Shown one piece after another: positions 24,259 through 36,339 of a stretch of DNA of 64,000 nucleotides. How positions within the stretch are numbered: the first letter of the stretch is position 1; the number at the start of each line of letters is the position of its first letter. Source of the stretch: Nageia nagi (Eukaryota; Pinophyta); contig JBITNC010000001.1 of NCBI GenBank assembly GCA_050084985.1, positions 98,456,001-98,520,000 of the forward strand. The letters are read 5' to 3'. Made by a program: the position numbers and the translations under genes. The notes under the pieces were generated by a model. It was not told where the DNA came from and searched no databases. It worked only from the letters and a program-made list of their open reading frames with translations.

Positions 24259-25829
24259 AAAGGCCAATCAATAGAAAAGGGCTTTGATCAACAGGATCAT
24301 ATAGACAATTAGTGAAATCAACATGGTGATGACCAATTTAGAAACTCAATCAGGCTAATAGTGATTAACCATGGATTAAGATGCAAGAACTCTAATCACA
24401 TAGACTTCACTTTATCCACCACTTAACACAAGTTAGCTTTTTGCATAGAATAATTTATTTAGGTAATTGATGGTATCACCTACATCCATCATATATGCAT
24501 AATCATTCATCATAAGTATTAAGGATCCCATTTGAATAAATGAGAGTATAATTCCATCAAATTTATATCAAATCTAATCACCATATCCCATGAGAGGACT
24601 ATATTAGTTTTCTTTTCTCCATCATAAAAATTGATTCTTACTATTGCTTTATCTTCAAGTACCCAATTTACTTTATAATTTAGGGCTAAAACTCCTACTC
24701 CATTAGTTATAATTTTTTAAGGATTTAACAATTTAAATAAAAAATATCAATCACTTAGTGTATAATGATTAATCTATTTTAACCATGTGAATGCAAAGAT
24801 TCACAATTTGCTAACCAATATAAATTAAAACATATAGAATAATAATATATAATCAATTTATTGTGGAAAATATCAAATAATTAAAACCAATATCAAAAGA
24901 GTTGAATTTTATTATGAATACCCTTAATACTTACAATTTTATAAATTCCTTCCAAAATGCTCATAAAATCTTAGTTAATTCTACAAAGAACATTGATCCT
25001 AGCATTAAATCAAAAAATTCTACCTAAAAAATATTCTAATACATTTTAAAGATACATATGTATAGAATCAATTACCACCTAACACCTAAATTAGGTCAAT
25101 CTAATCTTACATGTAACTTCATTTCATATTGCATTCATTTTTTACTAATTTATAACAATGAATTTATGATAAAATCTATTTTAAATATAAGAGTATTTGG
25201 ATTCCAAATGATTTGAACTAAGGATAATCTCTTTAGTTACCCAATTAATACTATTAATAATTATCACTACCATTAGCATCTTTATTTTATTATTGATTCC
25301 TCCTTTGCTAGTTGGTGTTAGTTATCATATGTTGTCCTAGTCACCATATTTCCAAGTTGCCATCTTGTAACATCACTACTTTTAGTCATAATGTCATCAA
25401 GTTTAATAACACATATGAACCTTCTTGCACACTTCCCATGATTCATTAATCATCATGTGCAATAGTTTGCTTAAGCTCCATTCGCAATATTGGTTATCTA
25501 GTTAGGATATACTTTCATCATATCCCCTAAGATAAAAAACTTTATATGGGCTTGGATCATCAATATAAAAAACCTTAATAATATTATATCAAATTCTAGG
25601 ATAAAATATTAATTATTTATCTCATTGATTAGTATTCATCAAGTTTTCTAGGATAAAAACCTTAGTACATTTTAGTCTTAAACTTACGATGATAAACTCT
25701 TGATCAAGACTCCTAAACAAAATGCTTTTGGTACCTCAAAAATTTAATGACTACAAATATGAAGATAATTTAACTTAACCTTCTTTATGGATATTTATTT
25801 GGATTTATTTATTATTTTTCATTTTGAAT
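24259..25829 (-). repeat. Probable degraded 3' LTR of the minus-strand gypsy host
   Basis: This lies just beyond the integrase C-terminus. A block near 24690-24770 (ctccattagttataattttt and following sequence) resembles 49325-49400, which sits immediately upstream of the host primer-binding site. That is the arrangement expected of an LTR pair. The remainder is AT-rich and too diverged to delimit by eye. Confidence 0.35.
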
Positions 25830-26502
25830 AAATTCATCAATATTCTATTTCTCCATGTGTAGAAGTTTTAGTTTTCTTCTCAAGTACCATGCCTTCTATT
25901 GCTTTGTCAAGATTTGAAGGTTTTAATTCATCTAACATTGAAAGTTGGATATGATCATCTTTATCATCAAACATTGATGGCTCAAATAAATTTAGATTCT
26001 TAACATTGACCATTGAGTACATTTTCATATAATTTAGTAACTCGATCTTAAATGCATTTTCATCATAATATTAAAAGTTCATAGCATATGGATTTCAATT
26101 TCTTATTTGATCCCTATAAACACTCCTTATTCAAATGTAATCACCCCATATCATCAGCTTCAAAATGATGTGTCCTATATTTATCATGATTATTATTATA
26201 CTATTGTTAATTTTTTTCATCTTCTCTTCAATCTTTTGGTGAATAGGCCAAATTTGTTGGATGAACTACAATGCTCAATTATCTTCCAATGCTAAGCTAG
26301 AGTTTTATGCCTCTTCCTTCTTACTATAATTTTTAAAAGCACCATCAAAAGGTGAATGTGATATAAAATATTCCTTAAAAAATGATAATTATATAGATGA
26401 ATAAACTTACTTATTATAATAATATTGAGTATAAGGAAAGATTTAGTACCATGTATTAGGATTCTCCTAGTTATACTCCTTGAAAAAATGCACCAAAGTA
26501 TG
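25830..26502 (-). pseudogene. Gypsy host: integrase C-terminal part
   Basis: Minus strand, continuing the integrase interrupted at 29733: LVHFFKEYN, ENPNTWY, a YTQYYYNK-like block, SPFDGAF, IQQIWPIHQKI, and near the end NAFKIELLNYMKMYSMVNVK then NLFEPSM at about 26050-25960. This matches the C-terminal region of Ty3/gypsy integrases (KHPKTWD, AYNxxVHSST, VVNVxNLKLYEPSM). Stops are scattered. Its 5' neighbour is cut off by the copia derivative at 26503. Confidence 0.85.
26498..26502. repeat. Target-site duplication GTATG (left)
   Basis: GTATG directly precedes the copia derivative and recurs at 29728-29732 directly after it. Removing the element and one copy restores a continuous gypsy integrase reading (VNHT then LVHFFKEYN). 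Confidence 0.93.
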
Positions 26503-26999
26503 TGAGAGAATTGAACTATAACATGAACAATCCTAAACTACCAAGTCACATGAAAGCTCTCAATTCACATATAACTATAACAAAATCAATCTCATAAAGA
26601 TAACACAAGATGTAAGTGGTTCCTCTAACTAGGAGTACATCCACTAACTAGATCTCTCTTCTTAACAAATATGAAATCTTACAATCCTCCTACTCTTTTC
26701 TCCTAACCACTATCCTTTAGCATAAATTTACTCCACAATTGGTGTATGATCAAAAAGAGGGAGCCTTCTATTTATAGGCCAAAATCCTTCTTTTGATCAC
26801 CCTTTTATCCAATGTACAATAGCATAACATGCACATCCTTTTATCCAAGGGGCATGCTCATGACATGGAGTGTAGGACAAGTTATATTATCATATTCATT
26901 TAAATACTTAAGTTATCAAATGATACCCTTAACTATTAGTAAATTTTAATAGAATATTTATTAAAAAACCTTGACAATAATGCATTATACATTCCAACA
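26503..26999 (-). repeat. 3' LTR of the copia derivative
   Basis: 497 bp on the minus strand, beginning TGTTGGAATG at 26999 and ending CTCTCA at 26503. A TATA-like ctatttatag lies at 26768-26777 (minus-strand CTATAAATAG). It closely matches 29233-29727. Confidence 0.92.
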
Positions 27000-27980
27000 C
27001 TCGCCCTTAATGCAATATTGGGATAGAGCGAATAAGAGAGAAGAAAGAGAGAAAGTAAGAGAGTTTTCCTCCAAATAGATACAACGAAGATGAGAATTTT
27101 TTACATATGTTGAAGTAAGAAAGATCTAGTTTGAGACTTACTGCTTTGCCAAATACAATCATTAACCATAACTGATTTCAATGTACATGAAGTAGTCATC
27201 CAATTGGAAGTCATGAAGAGTCTCTAGGAGCCCTACATAATTGAGGTAAGTAACCCACAATCTTAAAGGAACCTACAAGTCATAAGAAATTCAAATAACA
27301 ATATCAGTTAGATGCAACATATTCATCTCAAAAGGGTAGATGAATCACACAAATGCCATCATGAACTTATCAATGGTGCACTATAAGTCATCACAAAGAT
27401 GCCATGCTAAAAAAATCATAGTCACATGCTGTATATAAAACATGTGTTGATTATCATACAAAATAGAGCATGAACAAATGAGTTCCTCACATATGGATAA
27501 CTAAACAATGCCAAAAGACACATAAGAGTTTCTCACACATGGACAACTAAAGAGTGCTAGATTAGCCAATCTTTTGCTTCTAAAATTTTTGTACAACAAG
27601 TTCTTCATGCAAAGCGAACTTACCACAAATTTGTACAACAAAATCAACACTATACAGCATAAAATCCTCTTAGGGGTGAAGTTATCTTCACAAACATGAA
27701 TTTAGTACAAGAATTCAAACTTCACTCCCCCTTAAGAGCAACTTCACCAACCCAATAGCATCATTAAGCTTATAGAACTAAGCTTCCAAGAGGGGCTTAT
27801 TGAAAAATAAGTAAAGTTTAAGCTAGATGGACAATACTTCAGGTGTATGATGCCATCAAGAACCTTCTCCCTGATAAAATGGGCATGGATTTCCACATGT
27901 TTTATTCTTGATGGAACATAGGATTATTAGACAAAGAAATAATTGACTAATTATATGAAGAAATCAAAGATGAGCCACCT
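27000..27980 (-). pseudogene. Copia derivative: 3' region and RNase H tail
   Basis: 27780-27980 is the reverse complement of an RNase H end, with blocks resembling IFDFFI-SVYYFFG, IPSRIKH and the HIKYHFIREKVLDG-type end seen in full copia elements. 27000-27780 matches the untranslated region upstream of the 3' LTR at 45256. Stops are frequent. Confidence 0.7.
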
Positions 27981-29215
27981 GTTCATACCCAATTTATTTT
28001 ATAAGAGAAAATGGCTATGCAAAGTGAGGAGAATAGTGGTTTTGAGGTGGAGCAAGGCTACAAAGTGAGGGAACAAAGTTTGAGGTTGAGGTTAGTCACA
28101 AGCTATGATCAAATGGTGGTCAATCAACATAAGGAAATAATGTTGTGAGGACCAAAAGGAACCCTTTTACAATGTAATTTCCCTTTGTTGAATAAGGTTG
28201 TGAAGGCAATCTAGATATGGGTATGTATCTGGCTGACTCCCATCACAAATGTTATCCTCTATTCATGGGGGAAGAGGAGAATGCACTCGTATGCGATGGG
28301 GCTATGTTGTTAGAATGAATCAGGAACAATGGCTCTAATTGGTTGAGAGGAAGAGGAGCTTAAGAAAAAAAAGCAAGGGGAGCGCAAGAGTCCTAGGGAC
28401 TACACGGAGAGGGATTAAGGTCTATCAGGCCACGAGGGAAGCCAAAGGCTGTGGAGTGCCACATAATCAATATAAAACTATTATGGATGCTCCATACTAC
28501 CATCTATGATGAGAGGAGAGAGGGGTGGGTTTGGTCAAGCGGAGAGGACTCTCACATGATGAAGATAGAAAAAATGCCCCCCACAGATTCCAACTCATTA
28601 TCGTAAGAAGGTTGATGGGAACAAAATTATTTTTCAAAAAATTTGAAGCTAAACATAGAAAAAACAACTTTTTGCTCCTCCCTTGATTATTTTGTTTGCA
28701 AATACTAAATAAGTATAGCTCTTCCTTCTTTTTTTTATAAACTTTGTAAAGAAAAATCTTTATTTTTCTATAACATTCTATTTACAAAATTATTGTAAAA
28801 AGTATAGTATTGATTATGTCTGAAATAGCAAATATGTTAAAAAGCAATTCCCTTTTTTAAAATTGCTTGATATAAAAAAGGTTGATAAAATAATGTATAA
28901 CAATTATACAATATTATATTTAGTTGATTTATTCAAACAAATGTAACTAAAAAAATGTATACAAATTACATATTTTGACTAATGTATTATTGCTCAATCA
29001 TTAACATAAAAATTGTTAGTAAAAAGAGTAATAATAAGTGGTTTATTGAGGCAAAGTTTGTAATCATAAAATAATTTAGTATCAAAATGAATACACAAAA
29101 AAAGGATAAGGGGTTTATACCTCTAAATTATTTTACCTTAACCAAGAAGAGTGATCCTCCAAAAAAAAGGTTGAAAAGGAGCTTCCACACTTAGGATGTG
29201 AACAAGAGCTTCCAA
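27981..29215. other. Unidentified filler inside the copia derivative
   Basis: This occupies the position of gag and most of pol but matches neither full copia copy in the window. About 28000-28620 is noticeably less AT-rich, with purine-rich stretches such as gagaggggtgggt. The rest is very AT-rich. No open frame of note and no motif was found. Confidence 0.4.
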
Positions 29216-29218
29216 GGT

Positions 29219-29230
29219 GCTTTGATACCA
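29219..29230 (-). promoter_or_regulatory. Primer-binding site (initiator tRNA-Met type)
   Basis: The minus strand reads TGGTATCAAAGC two bases after the 5' LTR end. This is close to the classic plant copia site TGGTATCAGAGC, complementary to the 3' end of initiator tRNA-Met. It fixes the orientation of the element as minus. Confidence 0.88.
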
Positions 29231-29232
29231 AA

Positions 29233-29727
29233 TGAGAGAATTGAACTATAACATGAACAATCAGAAACTACCAAGATCACATGAAAGATCTCAATTCACA
29301 TCTAAATATCACACAAAGAAATCTCAAAAAGATAACATAAGATGTGAGTGGTTCTTCTAACTAGGAGTACATCCACTAACTAGATCTCTCTTCTTAACAA
29401 ATATGAACTCTTACAATACTCTTACTCTTTTCTTCTAACCACTATCCTATAGCATAACTTTACTCCACAATTGGTGTATGATCACAAAGAGGGAGATTTC
29501 TATTTATAAGCCAAAATTCCTCTTTGGATCACCCTTTTATCCAATGTACAATACATGACATGCACATCCTTTTATCCAAGGGGCATGCTCATGACATGGA
29601 GTGTAGGACAAGTTACATTATCATTTTCACTTAAATACTTAAGGTATCAAATGATACCTTAATATTAGTGAATTTTCATAAAATATTATTACAAAATATT
29701 TACAATAATACATTATACATTCCAATA
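29233..29727 (-). repeat. 5' LTR of the copia derivative
   Basis: 495 bp on the minus strand. The outermost base triplet at the right end has mutated (ata for the usual aca). A TATA-like ctatttataa lies at 29500-29509. It is followed by the GTATG duplication at 29728-29732. Confidence 0.9.
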
Positions 29728-29732
29728 GTATG
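29728..29732. repeat. Target-site duplication GTATG (right)
   Basis: Right copy of the duplication made when the copia derivative entered the gypsy integrase. Identical to 26498-26502. Confidence 0.93.
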
Positions 29733-30470
29733 GTTAACAAGTTCACTCTTTTTATCTATCTATAGATTAAATGTTGTTGATCTCTTCGACTAATTATCCA
29801 ACATTCCCCATAGCCCATATCAGAATTCACTCAGGAATATAATATCATGATCATTAATAATACTCTTTAGCAAACCAAAATATATAAAAACATGTTTGAA
29901 AAATAATTATCTACTCACTATCTTATGACATTTTTTTACAAGGGATCATAATTTCCCTCTTGTTAAACTTATCTCCTATCACAAACAAATAATTGCTCCC
30001 TTTCCTAGTGGTTGAAAAGCCACTAAGAAAATTCATAGAGATATCTCCCAAGCTTAACCAGGAACTTGTAAGGGAGGATACAATCCCAACTTCCAATGAA
30101 TTTGTTTAGTGATATCATATGTAGAAAAACCTTTAATGAATCTTGCAACCTCATTTTGCATATCTTATTAGTACACATGGATTTGTAAATTCTCCATAGT
30201 TTTGTACACAAAAAATATCCAACAACTAAATATGTATGGGCCTCCTACATCAATTGTAGCATGTTCTATTTGGAAACATAATTTTGCCAACTTTAAATAG
30301 TAAACATTCCTCTAAATAGTAATCCTCTATAGAATTTAATTTTTTGTTAGTCATAAATACCTTATACTTGCCCCAAAATTCATCATATTTTTCATATCTT
30401 TTCTTAAAATAATTTAACAAAAACTCCTCCAACTAAGTCACCACTGATGCAAGTTTGATTATAGGTAAAA
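29733..30470 (-). pseudogene. Gypsy host: integrase N-terminal and core part
   Basis: Minus strand: an EEFLLNYFKKRYEKYDEFW block at 30432, then DYYLEECLLFKVGKIMFPN, then near 30050 SWLSLGDISMNFLSGFSTT followed by RKGSNYLFVIGDKFNK and MIPCKK. This matches the gypsy integrase core (MDFISGLPxTxxGxDxIxVVVDRFSK). The first catalytic Asp region reads DISMNF. The reading runs to VNHT at 29733, where the copia derivative splits it. Stops show that it is inactive. Confidence 0.88.
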
Positions 30471-30479
30471 ATGGCATAT

Positions 30480-30790
30480 TAGCAAGTTGATTTTTCTTTC
30501 CCTTCTTGTATTTAATTAAGAGGTTAAAATGTTGAAGTGATCTCATTCATTTGAAGTGTATAGGTTGCTACATTTTACTTTGAGTATGCAAATATTTACA
30601 AGCTTCATAGTTTGCATGGAGTACCATTTCTTTTCCCATCAAATAGTGTAATCATTTCTTAATATATTATACAAATGCATAGAGTTCCTTATCATAGTAA
30701 TGGCAGTTAATAATATAACCTAAAAAATCATTAAGTGATAATATATTAATATTCAATATTACATTATTACTTTTCCCATAGTATGGAATG
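30480..30790 (-). pseudogene. Gypsy host: RNase H domain remnant
   Basis: The minus strand near 30710-30480 reads YYDKELYAFVQYIKKW, HYLMGKEMVLHANYEACKYL, HTQSKM and HFNLLIKYKKGKKNQLA. This matches the gypsy RNase H pattern (YDKELYAIVxAxKxWRHYL, FxxxHTDHxxLKYLxxQ, IxYKxGxxNxVADALSR), with the VADALSR end altered to LANMPF. It sits between reverse transcriptase and integrase, as expected. Confidence 0.88.
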
Positions 30791-30837
30791 AAGCATTGAT
30801 TTCTACTAAAATAACATTTTGATATCCAACATTTACT

Positions 30838-31020
30838 AAGAACTAGGAACTAGTAAGGGAGGATACAATCCTAACTTCCAATGAATTGTTTTAGTGATAC
30901 CATATGTATAAAACCTCTAATGGAATATTACAACCTCATTTTGTATATTTTGTTAGTACACATGGTTTGTAAATTCTTCATAGTCTTATTCATTACCCAT
31001 ATATGTTCATCAACTTTATG
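30838..31020 (-). repeat. Duplicated integrase segment in the wrong place
   Basis: About 150 bp here match 30055-30210, for example gtaagggaggatacaatcc and ttagtacacatgg. The original lies in integrase; this extra copy lies between reverse transcriptase and RNase H. It is a local duplication or template-switch product. Confidence 0.85.
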
Positions 31021-31029
31021 AAACCTATT

Positions 31030-31860
31030 GAGAACTAAGGTTGTACATGAAAAGTCTTGAATGGATTTTCTCAATTACTAAAATTACTCCATTGAAGTTC
31101 ATCATTTTGACAAGATTCCTAGGTAATTATCAAATTTGTGATTATTTCCATCTTAATTGGATCTATCATAATTTTGGTATTATTAATTCAATGACCTAAA
31201 TAAACCAAAGATATATTATCAAAATCACATTTCTTGAGATTTAATTTTAACTAGGCCTTCTATAATACTATTAAAATAGAATTCAAATGCTTTACATGCT
31301 CCTTACAACTATATATATATATATTCCACTTCTATTTATGATGGTAGTCTTGTTGCCTCCTACAAAACTATTCAAAATATTCCTCCAACCTATGGCCTAT
31401 ACTCTTGAGTAATATTAACTACATCAATTTCCTCCTAAACTTATGAATAATCATCAATACTTCTAAGTATCATTAGAATTAATCTCTTGTTAGTATTGAC
31501 TAAGTTCTTAAATTGTTCATAGTAATTAGGTGAAATTTCTTCTCACCTTTATATGGATTAATTCTAAAACCTTTATTTTCCTTAACTAATCACCATTTAT
31601 TTTTTCATTTGATATGTACTAACCAATAGACTATGTCTTTCTAGATCTTCAAATACATATTTAAATAATTAATTTAGGTTATCCAAATTATGAAAAATTA
31701 ATTAAATACATTAAATTCATACACAAAATTTGACATAGTATTTATTATGCTAAAACCCTAATATGGGGTAACATTCACTTTCAACGAGCTCAGATATATA
31801 ATGATCACCAAAAAGGACTTACAATTACCTTAGGCCTAAGCATCATTGCCTCTACAATAG
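31030..31860 (-). pseudogene. Gypsy host: reverse transcriptase remnant
   Basis: Minus-strand pieces around 31300-31130 read CKEHVKHLNSILIVL, LKLNLKKCDFDNISLVYLGH and a TKIMIDPIKMEII block. This matches the region after the YLDD motif in gypsy reverse transcriptase (HxxHLxxVxxxLxxxxLKxNxxKCxF, VxYLGHxI, GIxxDPxKxxAI). Upstream blocks are too decayed to show the catalytic aspartates. Confidence 0.8.
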
Positions 31861-32186
31861 ACATAATAAAATGAGTAAACATGTCTCTTTTAATTCTATA
31901 ATAAATCCAAAAAAACTCTTATCACCAACTTTGAACATCATTCTTTATTACTTCATTACCCTAAAAAATGAGATCAAATTTATATTTATAAGTTTCCACA
32001 TGATGCTTGACCTTCTATCTTCCCAAAATTTGATGTTTTGTATCATGTCAGTAAACTATTTATCTTCTTATAACTCTTCAATTTTCCTACAAGATTTTTA
32101 GTTGGTTCAATATCATTTATTCTCCAACTAAGTCAATAACAAGAAACTTTTCAAACATAAAAATAACAAATAACTTTACAACTAGT
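31861..32186 (-). pseudogene. Gypsy host: protease C-terminal remnant
   Basis: The minus strand near 32050-31930 reads HDTKHQILGR, then KVKHHVETYKYKFDLIF. This resembles the end of plant gypsy retropepsins (DxCHILLGRPWQFD, HxGxxNTYxF). The upstream part of the protease should lie beyond 47118, on the other side of the inserted gypsy element. Confidence 0.55.
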
Positions 32187-32191
32187 TTGAT
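32187..32191. repeat. Target-site duplication TTGAT (left)
   Basis: TTGAT directly precedes the LTR start at 32192 and recurs at 47114-47118 directly after the right LTR. Confidence 0.93.
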
Positions 32192-32909
32192 TGTAGATGC
32201 CTAAAAAATGATTTTTATTTATTTAATAAGTCATATTTATACTTCATAAATAACTTATTGCAATATTACAAATGTTAAGATAAAGTTGATATTACAATGC
32301 AATGACATGTGTTATATTAAAATTTATATCATTTATCATGGGTTATATTTTAAAGTATCTTGAACACAACAATGATTATATATTTTCTAGAGGTCAACCT
32401 TCACTCCTCTCTATATCTTTGCAAACTATATATGCTACTAAAATAGGTTAACCTCCACAAATCAAAACTTTTTTATATGACAAGATCTCTAATAGGTGGT
32501 TTTGTTCTGCTATCTTCATCAAGCAATGGTGTCTCTCAATGCCACCTATTATGAGAAATTATTATATTTTTAGCTCTAAAACTTTCTATCTTTGGTGCAC
32601 ATTATAATTATGCATATTCTACACCATCAACAATGTGTGTATTAAGGATCAAGGGTTCTAGATTTTGATGATCGATGTTATTAATTCATTCATGCGAAGG
32701 TCCATGATGAGCTTGCCTCTAATCTGATCTTAATCCTTTGAAGATCAATTGATATTTGTTGTTGAGGATTGTACATACACTTCATATCAAGTGCATGTTG
32801 TTCATGTATATTTTTTGTATCTGATATAGTGTACATATCTATTTCTTATTATATTGTATATCATTTTATTTATTATGTATATTATATTTTACACAATTTC
32901 ATATCTACA
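32192..32909 (+). repeat. 5' LTR of the gag-PMD gypsy element
   Basis: 718 bp with perfect TGTAGA/TCTACA ends, closely matching 46398-47113 along its whole length. The sequence right after it (ttttggtgaattcaac) is the expected primer-binding position, but I could not match it to a tRNA. Confidence 0.92.
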
Positions 32910-33049
32910 TTTTGGTGAATTCAACTTTCTTACACACCTAGATTCTATTCTAGGGAAACTCTTCTTAGGAGTCATGAATCCATTCATGTTATTATCTTTT
33001 CCCTTACTTGAGGTGCTTAGAGTAATAGATAAAGAAAATAATAAAACTA

Positions 33050-35350
33050 GGGTTTGTTCTACTTATCTTCAAAAGATGAATTTTACTAAAGAACAACCTA
33101 GGGTTTCTAAAGTAAGGTCTATTTTACTGATATTGAGAGAAGTATTAAGGTTAACCCTAATTTACCTATGCAAAATCTTGATTCCAATGATAGAATGGAT
33201 ACTAATGAGGATAGTGATACTGAATCTATAATTTCTAGCAAAAGAATGGATATTATTAAATAAACCCCTAATAAGGTTAATATGTCTTTTACTAATTATG
33301 ATTTTGAAAATGTAAGTTTGGGAATCCATGGTGATACTTTTGATAGTGATGCTAAAATTGAAAAATTAGATAGAATTCCTAGTCATGTTAAATCAATAAA
33401 AGAATTTCTCTCTAATAAAAAAATGTTGGAGTACTATCTTAGTAACAATGCTAAAAAGGTTATAGATATTCTAACAAATTATGAGTTATTAGAAGCAGGT
33501 ACTACGATTTCATAGTCCTCAAATAGTTTATTTTCTTATAAAAATATAGGTTTTGTAAAATGAAAGACTTCTATCATCAAGAAGATGTCGCTAACAGCCT
33601 AGACTATGTGCATGCCACCAACAGCATGGAAGAAAAGGAAACTGAACCTCCAAAAGAGGTGACCATCAAGGATGTTGATGAGGAGAGTTAAGTAGAGTAT
33701 GAACCTCTAGTAACCTATTCTGAATATCATAATCTAGGTATGATTACTGAGTGTTCTAATAAAGATAAAGTTAAGGGCATGTTGATTAATGATGAAAGTG
33801 CATAAGATATTGCTAAACAAGTTTCTATTGTGATTAATAATTCTTATGTACATAATCCTAATTGGTCAAAAGAAGAACATGAAATAAAATTTGAAGCTAT
33901 ATTTGAAGCTCAAGAAATTGATTACTCTCAAAAGGCTAATGAGGAACAATAGTTACACTTTATGTTGAAATTTATTGATAAACTAGAGCATGAAAAAATA
34001 CATAGGATTGGACCATTTGTACCATTGAAAGAGGTTGAACTAAGAAGAGAAAAAGCAAATAAACCAACCTCTCAAAATAGCAAAGCACCACCACCAACCC
34101 TAAATATCAATATATCTATTGGGAATAAAGGTATAGTGCAAAACCAACAACCAAAACAACCTCCTATAGTGCCCAATAATGGAAATACAATTCAAGAAAG
34201 GATTGAGAACTTAGAAAATGATATTCCTAAATATGATGAAGATGATTTCTTATGTTGCTTAAAGAGTCCATTAACTAATAGAATTATTTCTAATTTGTTT
34301 GTTGGTATAAGGAGTGTGAAATTTACAAAATTTGATGGTTTCCAAGATCCAAAAATGCATGTTAGAAAATTTCAAGGGGAAGCTATTGAATATGTTCATG
34401 ATAGAGATATGCTTGCAAAATTATTTTCAAGTAGTTTGAAATATGATTAATTAAAGTGGGACTTTAGTCTTTCTGAAAAGAGTATTGATAGGTATGAGGA
34501 TTTGATACATAATTTTTTGAAATACTTTAGATATAATATCATAGAAAAAGGTTCAATTCAAATATTTGTGTAAAATTAAACAATTTCCTAATCAATCCAT
34601 GTCTGATTTTGTGAAAGCATGGAAATAAACTATAAATAAAAATTTTGTGTCTTAGCAAGATTTAAAGAATACTTTTACAAATGCTTCGTTGCCTATGTAT
34701 AAGTTATGGATTGTATCTAATATTGGATTTACATTGGCTAAAATGATAGATATTTTTCTTAAAAAGGAATATTGTATAAAGCAAACCTATAGGCAACATT
34801 ATCAATAACTTAAAACATATGAAAATAAAGCTAAAACTCAAATGTATGAAAATAAAGATCAATCTCAAGTGAAAAGAAAGATCAATCTCAAGTGTATGTT
34901 ACAACTAATGTTGACAGAAAGACCAAACCACAAAGGATGTTTACTAAGCTAATTGATATTATTAATAATATTCTTAATATGTTATTAGATGAAGAACTTA
35001 TTGATCTTCCACCTATGGTTCAACATCACTTTCCTAATGGTGTTCCCGAAAATTATATATATGAATGATTTTGCAATTATCATAGGCCACTAAGGAACTT
35101 AACAAAAAATTGCAAGAACTTAAGAAATATTATTCAAGATTTTGTTGATAATAAAATGATTCATATGGATTATAATCATGAACTTGATGATGGGCTTATA
35201 AATCTTGATAATGGACAATTGAAGATATTTATGAACACTTTACCAAAGACAACTCAGCAACCAAAAGGCTTCATTGGTTCGGTAAGTACTTCACATCGTA
35301 TGAAATATTATTTTTCTAATAGGCATGAATGCAGGAGACATCAATAACAA
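33050..35350 (+). pseudogene. Gypsy gag remnant with zinc-knuckle-like tail
   Basis: The longest intact stretch is 33962-34450 (162 codons). It has a Pro/Gln/Asn-rich linker, NTIQERIENLENDIPKYDED and the gag core FTKFDGFQDPKMHVRKFQGE then DRDMLAKLFSSSLKYD. Further core sequence continues to about 34620 with stops. Near 35070-35150 a knuckle-like CNYHRPLRNLTKNCKNLRNI is followed by IIQDFVDN, the pattern seen in plant gypsy gag proteins. Earlier reading at 33282-33515 (MSFTNYDFENVSLGIHG) may be the gag N-terminus. Stops at several points make it inactive. Confidence 0.82.
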
Positions 35351-36335
35351 GCAAAAAAGAGTTGTAGTGGAGAGAAAATAAAGTACCATGATGAAGCTTA
35401 TAAAATAAATGCTACTAACGACGTGCAAGACTATCTATACATTGTCAATGGTATACATTACACTATTAGAAAGGCACCTATTTTTGTACCTACATTTGCA
35501 AATTGCATATGGATTATTAAACCATCCCAAGTACATAAAATTATTACTTAAATTGGAAAAATTCAAAATTGTAGCATATGATAGGTAGGTTATTTCTCAA
35601 GGGTCAAATGTGTAGGTTGCATTATCATTATGGTCATGTCATTGTCAACTCATCTCTTGGGTAGATTTTGAGAAGGTCCCTCATATATTTTTCTTTCCAG
35701 ATCATCAAAATCCATGTCATTAATAGCATGCGACTATCTTTGCACTGTTCATGACTATCTTTGCACCCTTAACAATGTACATTTACCAAACCATGATAAA
35801 AAATAATAGTAATCTCCTATCCTTAGCATTTGATGAAATGTTTGGAATGATTACCATAAGGGTTTAAGATTGTTAAAATGGAAAAACTCGTGTATGTTTT
35901 TAAGTGTTTATACATTGCAAATGAGAGATCTTGTCTTAGGTTTGTTGTTGCATTTGTGTTAAGAAATAAAATTGAATATGGATTGGGAATTGTTCTAAAT
36001 GTGTTTATTATTTGCACTCATTATATAGGTTGCATTCTTATGTTGTGTTGCAAATGAAAGTGTGAATGGGTGTATATAATTTATTATGTTGAAACTTGTA
36101 CTTTGAAAATCAACTAAAATTTGTATAAGTACAATTGAGCAAACATGTAAATCATTCATTTAAATAACAAAACAAATCACTCATGTAAGTATACATAAAA
36201 TTGGATCCAAAATATTATATATATATATATCAAAAATGAGATGGAGACATGTCACAAAATGCATCCTAGTGGTGTATACTACTCCCCATGTCACTAGGCC
36301 TAAACACCCTCCTATACCCACTACTTCATCCAAAA
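35351..36335. other. Spacer between gag and antisense PMD
   Basis: AT-rich, with stops in all frames. No protease or reverse transcriptase motif was seen on either strand, although pol would normally begin here. A short TA run lies near 36213. Confidence 0.45.
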
Positions 36336-36339
36336 ATGG

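Larger units (their letters stand above)
26503..29727 (-). mobile_element. Copia-derived element with two LTRs, internally deleted
   Basis: A complete insertion with LTRs at 26503-26999 and 29233-29727, a primer-binding site at 29219-29230 and target duplication GTATG. The internal part keeps only the RNase H end (about 27780-27980, homologous to 44290-44450) and the 3' untranslated region. Gag, integrase and reverse transcriptase are absent. The remaining roughly 1.2 kb (27980-29215) is not recognisable copia. Such an element could move only with enzymes supplied by a full copy. It sits inside the minus-strand gypsy integrase. Confidence 0.92.
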
